NCBI RefSeq assembly: GCF_035594125.1
Contig: NC_087190.1
Span: 9,291,604-9,355,603, forward strand
Origin: Scylla paramamosain
Lineage: Eukaryota > Arthropoda > Malacostraca > Decapoda > Portunidae
Direction of reading: 5' to 3'
Length of the DNA stretch: 64,000 nt
This document shows positions 51,275-64,000 of this stretch, one piece after another (position 1 is the stretch's first letter; every line of letters starts with the position of its first letter). The notes beneath the pieces were generated by a model. The model did no database searches. It saw only the letters and a list, made by a program, of their open reading frames with translations, and was not told where the DNA came from. The position numbers and the translations under genes were made by a program.

Positions 51275-52459
51275 GTGGGGTTTCTTGATGCGCGATGACT
51301 CTTTGCCCTGCTCTCAGCTACACTAAAAAAAATTATACTTTACACCCAGTCTCCTTCCCTATTTAATTTCAGGACTTTCCCTTTGTTCCCTCATGTTGAG
51401 CTTCATGTAATTTAGAGTAAAAGACAATGGCAAAATCAGTATTCACCCAGATCCAATAGTTTAGTCACAAGAATTTTCTGAAAAGTATGCATTTAATTCT
51501 GCCAACTAGCAGTAAGTGACGTTCCTTCCCTTCCTCTCTTGCTTGACTCATATCCTATGATGACAAGGGGAGCGATGCCTTCCCACGGTCAGTCACAGTC
51601 AGTAGCTTGGACGAAATAGATGTGTTGTGGTAAGCAGCGTTTTCTGAGGAGACAGGGCAGGATACAGTTAAACGGGCCAGTTGTTTTAAGGGGTGTTTGA
51701 TTAATTTACTGCAGTACGCCTCTGTTTATTATATACATTGTGTTATAGGTCTCAATCAGCTTACCTATGAGTGCACTTTCTTGTAAGGCATTCAGCGTAT
51801 ATTAAGACAATATACCTGACTCTTCATCTCCTTGTGTGTCGAGTAACTTGTGACAGTGGGAGATCAGGGACCCTCCTGTTTGTTTTGTGGGCCATTTGTC
51901 TGAGTATGCTGCGTATGTTACATGCTATTGCAATGCATGGTTCCGTTATAGAGTCTGCACGGAGAGAATCAATGTATGCAACTTTGCATTATCAATTATG
52001 TCTTCCCTGGCCTGTGTCGTTCCTGCAAGGGGACAGAGCTTGTCGTCTGGGAAGTTGGATATGAAATTACACAGCAGAGGGAGATAGTTTTCTATAGAAG
52101 TCAGTGAATATTACTTTGTAGTTCGTGAAGGCTGTATTCTGTAGAACACTATAACCTTTTCAGTGTGTGTCCCTTGTTGTGATTGCCACTTCCTAAAATG
52201 TGGCTATCGATTCTTTCCCACCTGTTGGAGTAGTTTGGCAGTTGTTGTAACATTACGTTGCATGTGGGTGGATGAAACAGGCTGATAACTTTATTCATGT
52301 AACTTGCTGTTATGACCGTCTGTGTAAAGGGTGCAACAGTCAAAAGAGAAACTTGTAACTCATATTAGGCCTTGCACCAAGTTACATAGGTAATGATTTA
52401 GGGAAAACTAGCTCAGTTTGTGGCAGCTGTAAGAGGGATAGGAATTTGTGGTCGTAACA
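51182..52459 (+). repeat. Solo Ty3/Gypsy-like LTR
   Basis: It begins TGTTATG and ends CGTAACA, is about 1.28 kb, and has the shared 3' word GTGGCAGCTGTAAGAGGG. A (GA)n tract (51221-51271) sits near its start, in the purine-rich zone of the family. No primer-binding site or gag follows. The bases after it are ATATATAG. Confidence 0.65.
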
Positions 52460-52648
52460 ATATATAGATAATTCATTCGAAGTCAAAAAACCTAACTCCT
52501 CATGAAATATACCCTTATCAGCAACCTGATAAGAGAGTATGCTAACATAATTTCTTTTCATTCATTCATGCTAAATGCACCCAAAAATAACGCAAATAGA
52601 GGATAAATATGTACTTTTATTTTTTTCTGTGCTTGTGAGATCAGATGG

Positions 52649-52762
<114 letters not shown>

Positions 52763-52854
52763 TAATAATTTAAGAATTTGCAGTCATGTCCGTCAACCCG
52801 ACCATCGATTATTCAAAAGCTACACATCAAGTCACAAGATAATTAGCCACAAAC

Positions 52855-53056
52855 CCTGCCTGATGTGAAGCGTGGCGCAGGCGCAGGTGAATCTCCAAGC
52901 ATGGTGCCCCAGCTGTACAAAAGAGCATGCGAGAGACTGCTTCGCCACGCCACTACTTTGCCTCTGGGTGAGTGCTTTCGAAAAAGCCAAAGAATAACGC
53001 CCCAACAGACTATGAGGACTGTTGCAATGGTCCACACCCAGCCTGCCGGTACAGAC
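52855..53056 (-). CDS. Ionotropic receptor exon D (M1 and pore loop)
   Basis: This is a 202-nt exon. The acceptor is ...TTTAACATAG|G and the donor is AGG|GTTTGT (GT at 52854-52853). The first base completes the split serine codon of exon A, and the exon ends on a codon boundary. The peptide has a hydrophobic M1 (WTIATVLIVCWGVILWLF), a basic stretch (RKHSPRGK), then a pore-loop region with LLYSWGTMLGDSPAPAP and SGR before M3. This matches the decapod ionotropic receptor layout, in which the pore motif is followed by S-G-x-V and a Trp-rich M3. The donor is weaker than those of the other exons, and the polypyrimidine tract before the acceptor is poor. A (CA)n tract begins 94 bases past the donor and a trinucleotide block lies about 40 bases before the acceptor. 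Confidence 0.85.
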
Positions 53057-53095
53057 CTATGTTAAATAGTAATAGTTATAACAGTATTATTATTT

Positions 53096-53151
53096 TCATT
53101 ATTATTGTTATTATTATTATTATCATTAGTAGTAGTAGTAGTAGTAGTAGT

Positions 53152-53194
<43 letters not shown>

Positions 53195-53400
53195 ATGGCA
53201 GTAGTAGTAGTTGTAGTTGTGATATTTGTATTAGTAATAGTAGTAGCAGCTTTTGTTGCTGCTGCTGCTGCTGCTGCTGCTTTTGTTACTGCTGCTACTG
53301 TTGTTAATGCTACTACTACTGTTGCTGCTATTCCTACTACTACTGCTGCTGTTGTTATTGTTAGTACTGCTGCTGCTGCTGTTACTGCTGCTGCCTTAGC
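53096..53400. repeat. Compound trinucleotide repeat
   Basis: ATT units pass into AGT, AGC and, further right, GCT/ACT units. It begins about 40 bases upstream of the exon D acceptor in transcription sense and ends at the truncated 3' side of a family J copy (53403). Confidence 0.95.
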
Positions 53401-53402
53401 CG

Positions 53403-55197
53403 CAGGGATTTCCAGAGTTTACCAGAGAAAGGGATGAATGATTGAGAATACTGGTTAACTCTTGCGTTAGAGAGGTGGACAGAATAGGGGTGAGAGAAAG
53501 AAGAAAGTCTTGTGCAGCGAGGCCGCGGGAGGAGGGGAAGCATGCAGTTAGCAAGATCAGAAGAGCAGTTAGCATGAAAATAGTGGTAGAAGATAGCTAG
53601 AGATGCAACATTGCGGCGGTGAGAGAGAGAGACTGAAGACAGTCAGTTAGAGGAGAGGAGTTGATGAGACGAAAAGTTTTTGATTCCACCCTGTCTAGAA
53701 GAGCAGTATGAGTGGAACCCCCCCCCCAGACATATGAAGCATACTCTATACATGGACGGATAATGCCCTTGTACAGAGTTCGCAGCTGGGGGAACGAGAA
53801 AATAAGGAGACGCCCGGAGAAGTTTCTAGTTCAGATTATAAGTAAAGGACAGACCGAGGATGTTCAGTGTAGAAGAGGGGGATAGTTGAGTGTCGTTGAA
53901 GAAGAGGGGATAGTTGTTTGGAAGGTTGTGTTGAGTTGATAGATGGAGGAATTTAGTTTTTGAGGCATTGACCAATACTAAGTTTCCTCTGCCCCAATCA
54001 GAAATTTTAGAAAGATCAGAAGTCAAGCGTTCTGTGGCTTCCCTGCGTGATATGTTTACCTCCTGAAAAGATGGACGTCTATGAAAAGACGTGGAAAAGT
54101 GCAGGGTGGTATCATCAGCATAGGACTGGATAGGACAACAAGTTTGGTTTAGAAGATCACTAATGAATAATAAGAAGAGAGTGGGTGACAGGACAGAACC
54201 CTGAGGAACACCACTGTTAATAGATTTAGGAGAAGAACAGTGACCGTCTACCACAGCAGCAATAGAACGGTCAGAAAGGAAACCTGTGATGAAGTTACAG
54301 AGAGAAGGATAGGAGCCGTAGGAGGGTAGTTTGGAAATCAAAGCTTTGTGCCAGACTCTATCATAAGCTTTTGATATGTCCAAGGCAACAACAAAAGTTT
54401 CACCAAAATCTCTAAAAGAGGATGACCAAGACTCAATAAGGAAAGCCAGAAGATCACCAGTAGAGTAGAGACGGAACCCATACTGGCGATCAGATAGAAG
54501 GTTGTGGAGTGATAGATGTTCAAGGATCTTCCTGTTGAGGATAGATTCAAAAACTTTAGATAGGCAGGGAATTAAAGCAATAGGACGGTAGTTTGAGGGA
54601 TTAGACGGTCACCCTCTTTTGGAACAGGCTGAATGTAGGCAAACTTCCAGCAGGAAGGAAAGGTAGATGTTGACAGACAGAGCTGAAAGAGTTTGAGTAG
54701 GCAAGGTTTGAGTAGGCATGGAGGAACAGTTTCGGAGAACAATAGGAGGGACCCCATTAAGTCTATAAGCCTTCCGAAGGTTTAGGCCAGCAAGGGCTTT
54801 AAAAAAACATTAGTGAACATTGAAGTGTCCAAGGATGGAGATCTCTGCAAAAAGGAAGAGGGTCAGAATGTGCTCCACTTTGGAAGTTAAGTAGTCAAAG
54901 AATTCCTTATAGTCAGAGGAGTTAGGTGAGAGGTACACAGCACAGATAAATTTAGTTTGAGAGTGACTCTGTAGTCGTAGCTAGATGGTGGAAAACTCAG
55001 AAGACTCAGGAGCGTGGGCACGAGAGCAGATTAAGTCATTGCGCACATAAACGCAACAACCAGCTTTGGACTGAAAATGGGGATAGAGAAAGTAGGAGGG
55101 AACAGAAAAGGGGCTACCATCAGTTTTCTTAGTTTCAGTGAGTTTCAGTGAGGAAAAGATGAGGTTTAGAAGAGGAGAGGTCATGTTCTACAGATTT
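53403..55197 (-). mobile_element. Family J copy with two internal deletions
   Basis: It starts in the C-terminal coding region (3' end missing) and runs up to the early endonuclease near 55190. A deletion at about 53818 removes the thumb region just after FTYNLN. Another near 54800 joins the start of RT directly to GHFNVH of the endonuclease. The RT palm is otherwise good: LDISKAYDRVWHKALISKL-type, SGVPQGSVLSPTLFLLFISD and YADDTTLHF. The 5' side is cut by the next copy. Confidence 0.9.
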
Positions 55198-56411
55198 TTT
55201 TTTTTTTTTTAATGTAGGAAGGACACTGGCCAAGCCAACAAAAATCTAATAAAAAATTATGCCCACTGAAATGCCAGTCCCATAAAAGGGTCAAAGCAGT
55301 GGTCAAAATTGAAGAATAAGTGTCTTGAAACCTCCCTCTTGAAGGATTTCAACTCGTAGAAAGGTGGAAATACAGAAGCAGGCAGGGAGTTCCAGAGTTT
55401 ACCAGAGAAAGGGATGAATGATTGAGAATACTAGTTAACTCTTGCGTTAGAGAGGTGGACAGAATACAGGTGAGAGAAAGAAGAAAGTCTTGTGCAGCGA
55501 GGCCGCGGAAGGAGGGGAGGCATGCAGTTAGCAAGATCAGAAGAGCAGTTAGCATGAAAAGACAGCTAGATATGCAACATTGCGGCGGTGAGAGAGAGGC
55601 TGAAGACAGTCAGTTAGAGGAGAGAAGTTGATGAGACGAAAAGCTTTTGATTCCACCCTGTCTAGAAGAGCAGTATGAGTGGAACCCCCCCAGACATGTG
55701 AAGCATACTCCATACTCCATTTCTTATAGTCAGAGGAGTTAGGTGAGAGGTATACAGCACAGATAAATTTAGTATGAGAGTGACTCTGTAGTCGTAGCCA
55801 GATGGTGGAAAACTCGGAAGATTCAAGAGCGTGGGCAAGAGAGCAGGTTAAGTCATTGCGCACATAAACGCAGCATCCAGCTTTTGGATCGAAAATGAGG
55901 ATAGAAAAAGTAGGAGGGAACAGAAAAGGGGCTACTGTCAGTTGCCTCAGACACCTGAGTTTCAGTGAGGAAAAGAAGATGAGGTTTACAAGAGGAGAGG
56001 TGGTGTTCTACAGATTGAAAATTAGATCTTAGACTGCGAATGTTGCAGAAGTTAATGAAGAAAAAGTTGAGGGCGGTGTCAAGACACTTAGGGTCGTCGA
56101 CAGAAAGGCAGTCCGACCTGGGGACATTTATGGTCCCCTCTCCAGATGGGGAGTCCGAGGCTGGTGTAGGAGTCGCCATGATGATTTTAAAATTTTTGAG
56201 TGAAGGGTGTGTGTGTTATTAGGTGCTTGTAGTTTTGTGTGGAGGAAGAGAGTTGTCTTTAGAGGGCAGGTTGTCACTGTGTTGTGAGACACAAAGGGAA
56301 ACGTTCAGTGAGGTCACAGCTGGGTTTAATGATAAGTTCACAGCACCCGCTGAACAGTGCTTTAGACCTCACTGGGAGTAATTATCGTTTCGGCAGGTGT
56401 CTACTGCCTCC
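55198..56411 (-). mobile_element. Family J copy with both ends, RT deleted
   Basis: The 3' end is the T-run at 55196-55210 and the 5' terminus is at 56411. At about 55718 the C-terminal region is joined directly to the early endonuclease, so about 2 kb including the whole RT is missing. The arrangement resembles the copy at 29832 but with a larger loss. Confidence 0.9.
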
Positions 56412-56429
56412 TCCTTAGTTTGCTGCTGT

Positions 56430-56705
56430 TGGTGTTGCTCTGCTACCAACGATGTCGAACTGCTCTCCTTCTGGTATCGACCATAAGTTAAATCTCCCTC
56501 AACTTTTTCTTCATTTGCATCTGCCTTAGAGCTAATTTTGAATCTGTAGAACATCACCTCTCCTCTACTAAACCTCATCTTCTTTTCTTCACCAAAACTC
56601 AGGTATCTGAGGTAACTGACAGTAGCCACTCCTCTGTTCATTCCTACTTTCTCTATCCTGATTTTCATTCCAAAGCTGAATGTTTTCTCTATGTAGGAGC
56701 TGCAT
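56430..56705 (+). mobile_element. Old family J fragment, endonuclease start
   Basis: Decayed plus-strand J sequence (LLFFTKTQVSEVTDS-type peptide) of the same subtype as 10432-10740. It stops at the Y-V-R motif of the endonuclease. Confidence 0.75.
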
Positions 56706-56788
56706 GAATTCAAAAGATATTCTCCAGTTACGTCCTGATAATGTTCAACGAGTGGCCAAAATTAGAGGAAATCATGCTCACCTTTTAT

Positions 56789-56789
<1 letters not shown>

Positions 56790-56864
<75 letters not shown>
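56790..56864. repeat. (CT)n microsatellite
   Basis: About 74 bases of CT just before family K. Confidence 0.97.
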
Positions 56865-56866
<2 letters not shown>

Positions 56867-56884
56867 CAAGTTAAGATAAGTCCT

Positions 56885-57990
56885 CTTTCTCTCTCAATAA
56901 ATGCATTTATTGATCTTCCCTCACAATGTTACTGGTGTTATGAGTTCAGTCACAGAGGGAGAACTGTTCAAATCGTCCCTGGTGCGGCCAGTGCTCTATC
57001 TTCTATCGTCTTGAGCAGAACATTCTTTGATTGGCTAATCCTCACTAGTTCTTTATTAGTGTTGGCAGTACCAGGTGGAAACTCCTTTTTAGACAAAAGG
57101 ATAGTGGGGCAAAGACATATGCCTCTCCCTCTGGTCGGGTTCTTCCACCTCTACTACAGGTAATACAGTTGTAACACCTTCCTGCCTTTCTCAACCATCA
57201 ATTGTTTCCTTCCGCCGTTCTTGGAAGAATATTGCTCCTTTATTTACTCTCCGCAACAAGTTCTCTGTTCTGGAAGGTTTCACAGATAAGCCCTCCTCTG
57301 CATCCACAGCCAAGCCCTCCATTGCACCTACACCAACTACATCATGGGCTTTTCGAACAGAAGTTAATATTGCAGTAATCCTCAACCACAAACATCTCCC
57401 AAACTTTTTTTAAGCCTCCACAGACACAAATCTCCCACGGTTCATCCTCAGTCCCACCAGAAACGTTCACAGAGATCTGCTGCGTCTCTAGAACTGACAG
57501 GCGTTCCTTTTCTAAAGATCACTTTGGGAGCATCAGATGGCCCTCAGCCATACATCATTAAATGAAAGTAATTCATCCACATCCGATATGAAATTAGAGG
57601 GTTTCTTTGTTCGCCTTTCCAATACGTCTTCCACCAGGAGCGATAGCAAACCGTCTTTGTCGAGGAATCCTCCTCCTCAGGTCTCTTAGGAGCTTCAGAG
57701 ACTCGTGTGTGGGTTGCTGTCCCCACACCAGTTACTCAATCTCAGTTTTCTGCGCGTATAAGCAACGTAGGACCTGATAAGCCTCTAGTAGGGTACCTCG
57801 TCAGGTTAGTAAAGGGAAGCTTTTCTCTGGGACTTTGTTTGTGTGCATCCCAGGAAGAGATAAGTCTCCTCCCTCATTTCTCTCCAGTCTGTGTACGTCT
57901 TCAAGAGACAATGATAGGAGACTCGGTTCCTCCCGCTTCTTCTAGATACTGTGCATTCTATTCTGAGTCTACTTGAGGGCAAGGCCACCA
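56885..57990 (+). pseudogene. Family K ORF1 (gag-like), broken
   Basis: A Cys knuckle remnant (PSQCYWCYEFSHRG) is followed by SGAKTYASPSGRVLPPL-type sequence. Then comes a Ser/Pro-rich tail (STAKPSIAPTPTTSWAFRTE), as is usual in gag-like ORF1 proteins of Jockey-type elements. Frames change several times. Confidence 0.6.
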
Positions 57991-58850
57991 CGGCAGTAAT
58001 GCAGTTCTGGTTCGCAAGGACTTACCTTACATTGTAGAGGATATTTTTAAACCGGAGTTTTGCATTAGTAGCATTTATCTTCCGCCTAGTGTTCTCGAGA
58101 AGGGTGATTTTAACCGCCTCGTGCAAGATCCTCTCCTTTTCTCTTCCTGAGAAACTTTAATTGTGGCCACACGCTGTGAGGTGACAGCACTGTCAATCTT
58201 AGAGGTGTTTTATCAAGGGTGAAGAGTTGAGAGTTGTAAATTCAGGGGATACGATACAACAAATTTTCAAAGCCAAACTGATACTTTTACAGCCCTTGAT
58301 ATTTCTCTCACTTTTAATGCTTTTTTTTTAGATTTTAAGTGGCAAATTTTACCAGATTTATATGGCAGCGACCACTTTCCTATTTTATTGTTATTGGCAG
58401 AGTCGGAACCACAATCTCGTCTTTCCCGGTGGGCTCTAGATATGGCTAATTGACAACTTTATACACCTAATCAACTTCACCTAATCGTTCGTTAGCTGAC
58501 TTTCATAGTTTTGAGGAGGCTGCGATATATTTTACAGATATTTTATAATCTGCTGCTCTCCAATCCGTCCATGTGACATCCGGTCGTTTTCGCAAAACGT
58601 CTGATCCCTTGGTGGAACTAGTGATTGATCTCCTGCTGTACGGGCGAAACGTGCTGCCTTCTTTCGTCTTCACCGATATCGTGGGGACCCCCAGTGCATG
58701 GACACCTTCCAAATGGCGTGGGCTCAGGCTCGACGGATCATAAAGAATGCACAGCGAACATCTGGGAAAGACTGTATCTCCTGGATTAGAGTTAAGATCC
58801 GACACACGCAAGCATGGAACAGAGTCCACAAGATTTCTAGTAAGCTTTCG
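57990..58850 (+). pseudogene. Family K endonuclease and linker, broken
   Basis: Endonuclease motifs are AVLVRKDLPY, SIYLPPSV, RNFN in a shifted frame and LYGSDHFPILL with the catalytic His. The linker has AAFFRLHRYRGDPQCMDTFQ, AQARRIIKNAQRTSGKD and AWNRVHKIS. A UGA interrupts the endonuclease after PLLFSS at 58149. Confidence 0.75.
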
Positions 58851-59041
58851 CGTCTATAGTATTTTCAGGCTGGTTAAGGCAGATAACGACTTATGGGCAG
58901 ATATAGTGTATTTAGAGGCAGCTGGTGGTTGACTAACGAACTAGACCCAAACACAGGTTTAGATCAGTTTCAAAACTACATCCGAGAATACCTGATTTGA
59001 ACACGATAACACACAGAGACTGTACTCTAGACTATTAACTG

Positions 59042-59232
<191 letters not shown>

Positions 59233-59234
59233 TT

Positions 59235-60600
59235 CAACCTCCTTCCCCTCCTGTCTTGCCTCATGTTAGTGGGGCAGTGGTTGATCCCAGGGTGGTTTCT
59301 GATCTATACGCAGATCACTTTGCAAATGTTTTCAGGAAGGATCCTAATTCGCCTATGGCACACCATCGTCGGAGTTTATTTGCTTCTTCTGGGAGTGGAT
59401 CTTATAATGTTCCCTTTTCCGTCTTAGAGGTAAAGATGCCTCTAGCACAATGCACTGATTCGTCAACATTATCTGATGATATCTCACGTGCCTTTTTAAA
59501 CCACATGTCTGATATGGCTTATTCCTTTTTATTAGACATCTTCAACTTTCTTTGGAATATCGGTGATTTTCTCTTCTCTTGTGGTATTGCTATAATTATC
59601 CCCATCCCAGGGCCTGGAAACCAATAATCGCTTCTTGTATTTGTAAGTTGCTAGAAAAGATGGTAAGTGGCAGGCTTATGTAGTACTTGCAGAGAGGCAA
59701 TTATCTCTCACCTGTTCTGTATGGCTTCCAGAAAATGCGGTCTGCTACTAATCTATTGTCTCTAGAATCTTTTGTTTGTGAAGCATTTGCAAATAAACAA
59801 CACCATGTCACAAGAGAAAACATACGACAACTTGGTGTCTCAGCATTTTGAGTTTGAATTTGAGTTTGGTCTCCGTGGCCGCCTCCCTATTTTTATACAT
59901 CAGTTTTTTATTTCGCCTTTTTTTTTTCTTTTTTTTTTTTACGGTTACGGTGGTGACGTTCAGTCAGAAACTCGTCCACTTGAAGATGGCATGCCACAAG
60001 GAAATATAATTAGTGTCGCTTTTCGCTGTGGCTATAAGTAGTGCCATTGGTGGGTTTCAAGACAGTAGCCTATATGTCGATGACTTCTCAATCTCTTTTT
60101 CTGTGGGGTGGATGCCATTGATTGAGAGGAAGTTGCAGTTGGCAATTAATTAAGTATAAGTGGGCTACAACACGGGGAGTTTATTTCTCTGCTTCTAAGA
60201 CTGTGGCTATGCACTTTTGCCGCTTCCGTGATGTTCATCCTGACAAAGATCTATATCTCTATGATAAAAGGATCTATTGTGTGGAGGAAACTAATTTCCT
60301 GGAATTTGTATTTGACAGTCGCCTGACTTTGGTACCTCCCCTTCATTACATTAAGGCTGAGTTTTGGCTCATACATCTTGGGGGGCTGACAGATAGACCC
60401 TCCTCCTCTTGCACCGAACTCTTGCCCTTTCTAAGTTGGAGTATAGTTGTGAAGTTTATTTATCTTCTACTGAGGCTCGACTTCATGTGTTGGACTCTGT
60501 GTACCACACCGGTGCTTGCTAGGCAACTGGTGTGTTCCGCTTGTCCCAAATCCCTTGCCAATCCCCAATCCCTAGCCAGTCCTTATTATTGAGGTGCTGA
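59235..60600 (+). pseudogene. Family K reverse transcriptase, broken
   Basis: The N-terminal part is open for 123 codons (59256-59627) and includes [14 protein letters not shown]. It is followed by YRPIA-type, LYGFQK-type, GLRGRLPIFIHQFF, GMPQGNIISVAF and the active site YVDDFSIS (60072 onward). After it come IERKLQLAIN and LYLYDKRIYCVEETNFLEFV. Stops and shifts are numerous, and a T-run at 59925-59940 has disturbed the strand after GLRGR. Confidence 0.8.
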
Positions 60601-60879
60601 TATCGAGTCCAACGTCTTCCTGAGTCAGTTTTTTGGCTGGCAGTCACCCATGATTTACGCTCAGAACTATATGCGTCTCAACCGAATTCCCCTAAACCTT
60701 TTGGTTTTAAGATTGCATCTGCTAAAGTGACATTAAAATGTACCTTCCATTTCTGTATGCCCCTGTATTTTTCCTAAAGTTGGTTACTGGCAATTCCCAC
60801 AAATTTATGTCCGCGACCCAGCTATCCTAATAAGAACTTCTTACTGGATTTTGAATCCCGTGCATTATTTGTGGAACAT

Positions 60880-61110
60880 TATTCCATGCATTCCGACTCC
60901 ATCCCTGTATTTATGGGTGGTTCAGAAACTGAAGCTGGAGTCGAATATGGTGCTATCTTCTTTTCATTCTGTCGAGGCGGTAGCCTCTCCGGTGTTGCCT
61001 CTGTTCTTACAGGAGAGCTATCTGCCATTATCCTTGCTTTAAGAATTATTTTACTCTTCCCGTCTCATCATTTACAATTCTTAGCTACTTTCTGCTGTGA
61101 AACATGTTAG
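60880..61110 (+). pseudogene. Family K RNase H, broken
   Basis: The peptide VFMGGSETEAGVEYGAIFF with TGELSAIILALRIIL is the Jockey-type RNase H. The first catalytic Asp of the usual x-D-G-S is replaced by Gly. Confidence 0.7.
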
Positions 61111-61890
61111 TCCTTCTTCCCTTCATTCTCTTGTTTTGTCAATTACTAATTTTTGTGGTATCCTCTGCGTTGTTTTTAACAACGTAGATGTGTGTAAATC
61201 TGGTAGAGCTCCTGGAGCGATACCTTTTCCGTTGTCACGGTGAAGATGGGACCTTCCATATGTCGCTGATACTTGGAGAGAGGGTTCTTTTTCCGGGACA
61301 TGAGGTCCTCATGTTTGTGGACTAGGCTGGTCTTTTGAACATATTATAGCTTCTCTTTTAACTATTTTATTTTACCAGTAATATAGTATTTGGCAGAACT
61401 TTGTCATTGCATCAGACGAACCTGGAGGCAAGTGAGGAAGACACATAGCGAACAACAGTGAGTCCTGGGGCAAGGGTCAGTGGGGTCAGTGTCTTGGGCA
61501 CGTAACGAATAACACTAGATATCTGGGTGAGTTGGGTCAGTGTCTTTTGGTATGAAACGAACAACGCCAGACGAATTGTTCTGGATCAGTAGGTGTCAGT
61601 ACTCCTACACCTTAAATTCATTATTTGAAATACCATTCCCTTTTTTCTTCTTTTTTTTTTTTTTTACATTTATTTTTATCAATTAATTAATTTATTTTTT
61701 ATCTATTTTTTTGTTGTTCAACCTATTTCGTTTTCTATACTCAGTTTTTTTTATGTGATTTAAAATAATATTTTTACCATACCATCATTTTATTTTTAAT
61801 AACAATATTTTAATCTTCAATCATTCTTGTTTTGCATCGGCGCCATATGACCGCGATGTTGCGGCGTTAGAAGCTAAATCAATCAATCCA

Positions 61891-63334
<1,444 letters not shown>

Positions 63335-63757
63335 CTCGTACTATATTTTCTGTGTACAACTAGGCAAGGCAACTTCGTTAACTGCGGACACACTAACATT
63401 GTAATAACGGCCACAAGGCGACGCCGTCACCTGCTGATTGGTTGAAGTATTAACGTCCTCTTCATAAATGTACGTCAGATTGACTTAGTGTTCCAGGCAA
63501 AATCTTTACTTATTTCACAGGTACGTGATTATCTATATATGTATAATCTGATACTTTGTAAGTAATGAGAATTTTGTTTAGGAAATACTCAGTTTACGGT
63601 ATACTTTAAAACAAACATGACTAAGTGAAAGCATCGACTAGTGACAGCACACCCCTGTTCCCGTGTCCTCAGGTGTCGATATTACGATGCAGAAGCAATG
63701 AAAATTACAATAATAATTCATGTGGTATTCAAGAAAAACAATTTAATAAAAGCTTAC

Positions 63758-64000
63758 GAACCAGAGAGAGGTTTAAACAGCTGAAGGTATTGCGCCAACG
63801 TTTTAGGTTTCGGGGACATAATACAAAGAGACTCCGATCTATAGATCCGTGAGTAATCGACGACCTTCATTCTGCCGGGTGTCATGGAGAGAATGAAGGA
63901 AAAGTCAGCCTCTTCATGCTGGAGAGTGCCCACCGTGCCCGACCAGTTCCCATCACCAAGAGGGAGACCGAATTGCGGCACTTCAGGCGGCCTGGCTTCG
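63758..64000 (-). CDS. Ionotropic receptor exon A (end of ligand-binding lobe S1)
   Basis: The open frame runs in from the window edge for about 80 codons and ends at the donor TC|GTAAGC (GT at 63757-63756), leaving a phase 2 intron. It contains the S1 signature of the family: a glycine-rich loop (GDGNWSGTVG), an acidic ADF motif, then TPGRMKVVDYS, in which Arg aligns with the conserved iGluR arginine that contacts the ligand carboxylate. It closes with QYLQLFKPLSG, the usual lead into M1. An AG lies about 9 nt inside the edge, so the exon could start there; otherwise it continues beyond 64000. The next exon is at 53056. Confidence 0.85.

Noticed and set aside
53105..53437. Poly-Ala, poly-Ser and poly-Val frames in the trinucleotide block
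   Set aside because: They come from the repeat units in all frames and run into a transposon fragment; no sign of a gene.

Overview
The window looks like nuclear DNA of an invertebrate animal, most likely a decapod crustacean. It contains an arthropod-type ionotropic receptor gene with very long introns, many dead retroelements (several non-LTR families, BEL/Pao, Ty3/Gypsy), DNA transposon relics (hAT, PIF/Harbinger, Tc1/mariner, pogo-type MITEs) and extremely long (TA)n tracts. The species call is inference; no host rRNA or tRNA gene was recognised.

The only host gene I can support lies on the minus strand and runs off the right edge of the window. Four exons of one ionotropic (variant glutamate) receptor are seen in transcription order: the end of ligand-binding lobe S1 (63758-64000), M1 plus the pore loop (52855-53056), M3 plus the first part of S2 (26828-27058), and the second part of S2 (9574-9752). 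Splice sites and codon phases chain together (phase 2, 0, 0, 2). The three introns are about 10.7, 25.8 and 17.1 kb and consist almost wholly of mobile DNA and microsatellites. The 5' exons and the last (M4) exon are outside the window or were not found.

Layout: 1-8660, a non-LTR relic, then an L2/CR1-like non-LTR element into which a nearly complete BEL/Pao retrotransposon (636-6930, identical 5-bp target duplications, LTRs about 99% identical) has inserted. 8660-10430, microsatellites and receptor exon C. 10432-17593, a cluster of five copies of one non-LTR family (called family J here, single EN-RT frame) in alternating orientation. 17600-20700, trinucleotide repeats and a ZBED/hAT transposase relic split by another J copy. 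20786-25430, a PIF/Harbinger-type cassette with two convergent genes: a MADF-domain protein with an open frame, and a HARBI1-like nuclease that has lost the segment carrying its first catalytic Asp. 26828-27058, receptor exon B. 27.6-29.1 kb, a Tc1/mariner relic interrupted by a non-autonomous Harbinger element. 29.8-36.5 kb, two more J copies and a fragment of a second non-LTR family (family K). 37.3-38.5 kb, nested fold-back and MITE structures around TA tracts. 38.5-48.2 kb, several Ty3/Gypsy-like pieces whose LTRs abut (TA)n tracts. 48.4-49.3 kb, a GC-rich RNase H 3' end of a third non-LTR family. 49.7-50.8 kb, a decayed envelope-glycoprotein-like frame. 51.2-52.5 kb, a solo LTR. 52.8-53.4 kb, receptor exon D between a (CA)n tract and a trinucleotide block. 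53.4-63.2 kb, J and K copies. 63.3-64 kb, unique sequence and receptor exon A.

All element assignments rest on reading translated motifs and on internal repeat comparisons by eye. No database search was possible.
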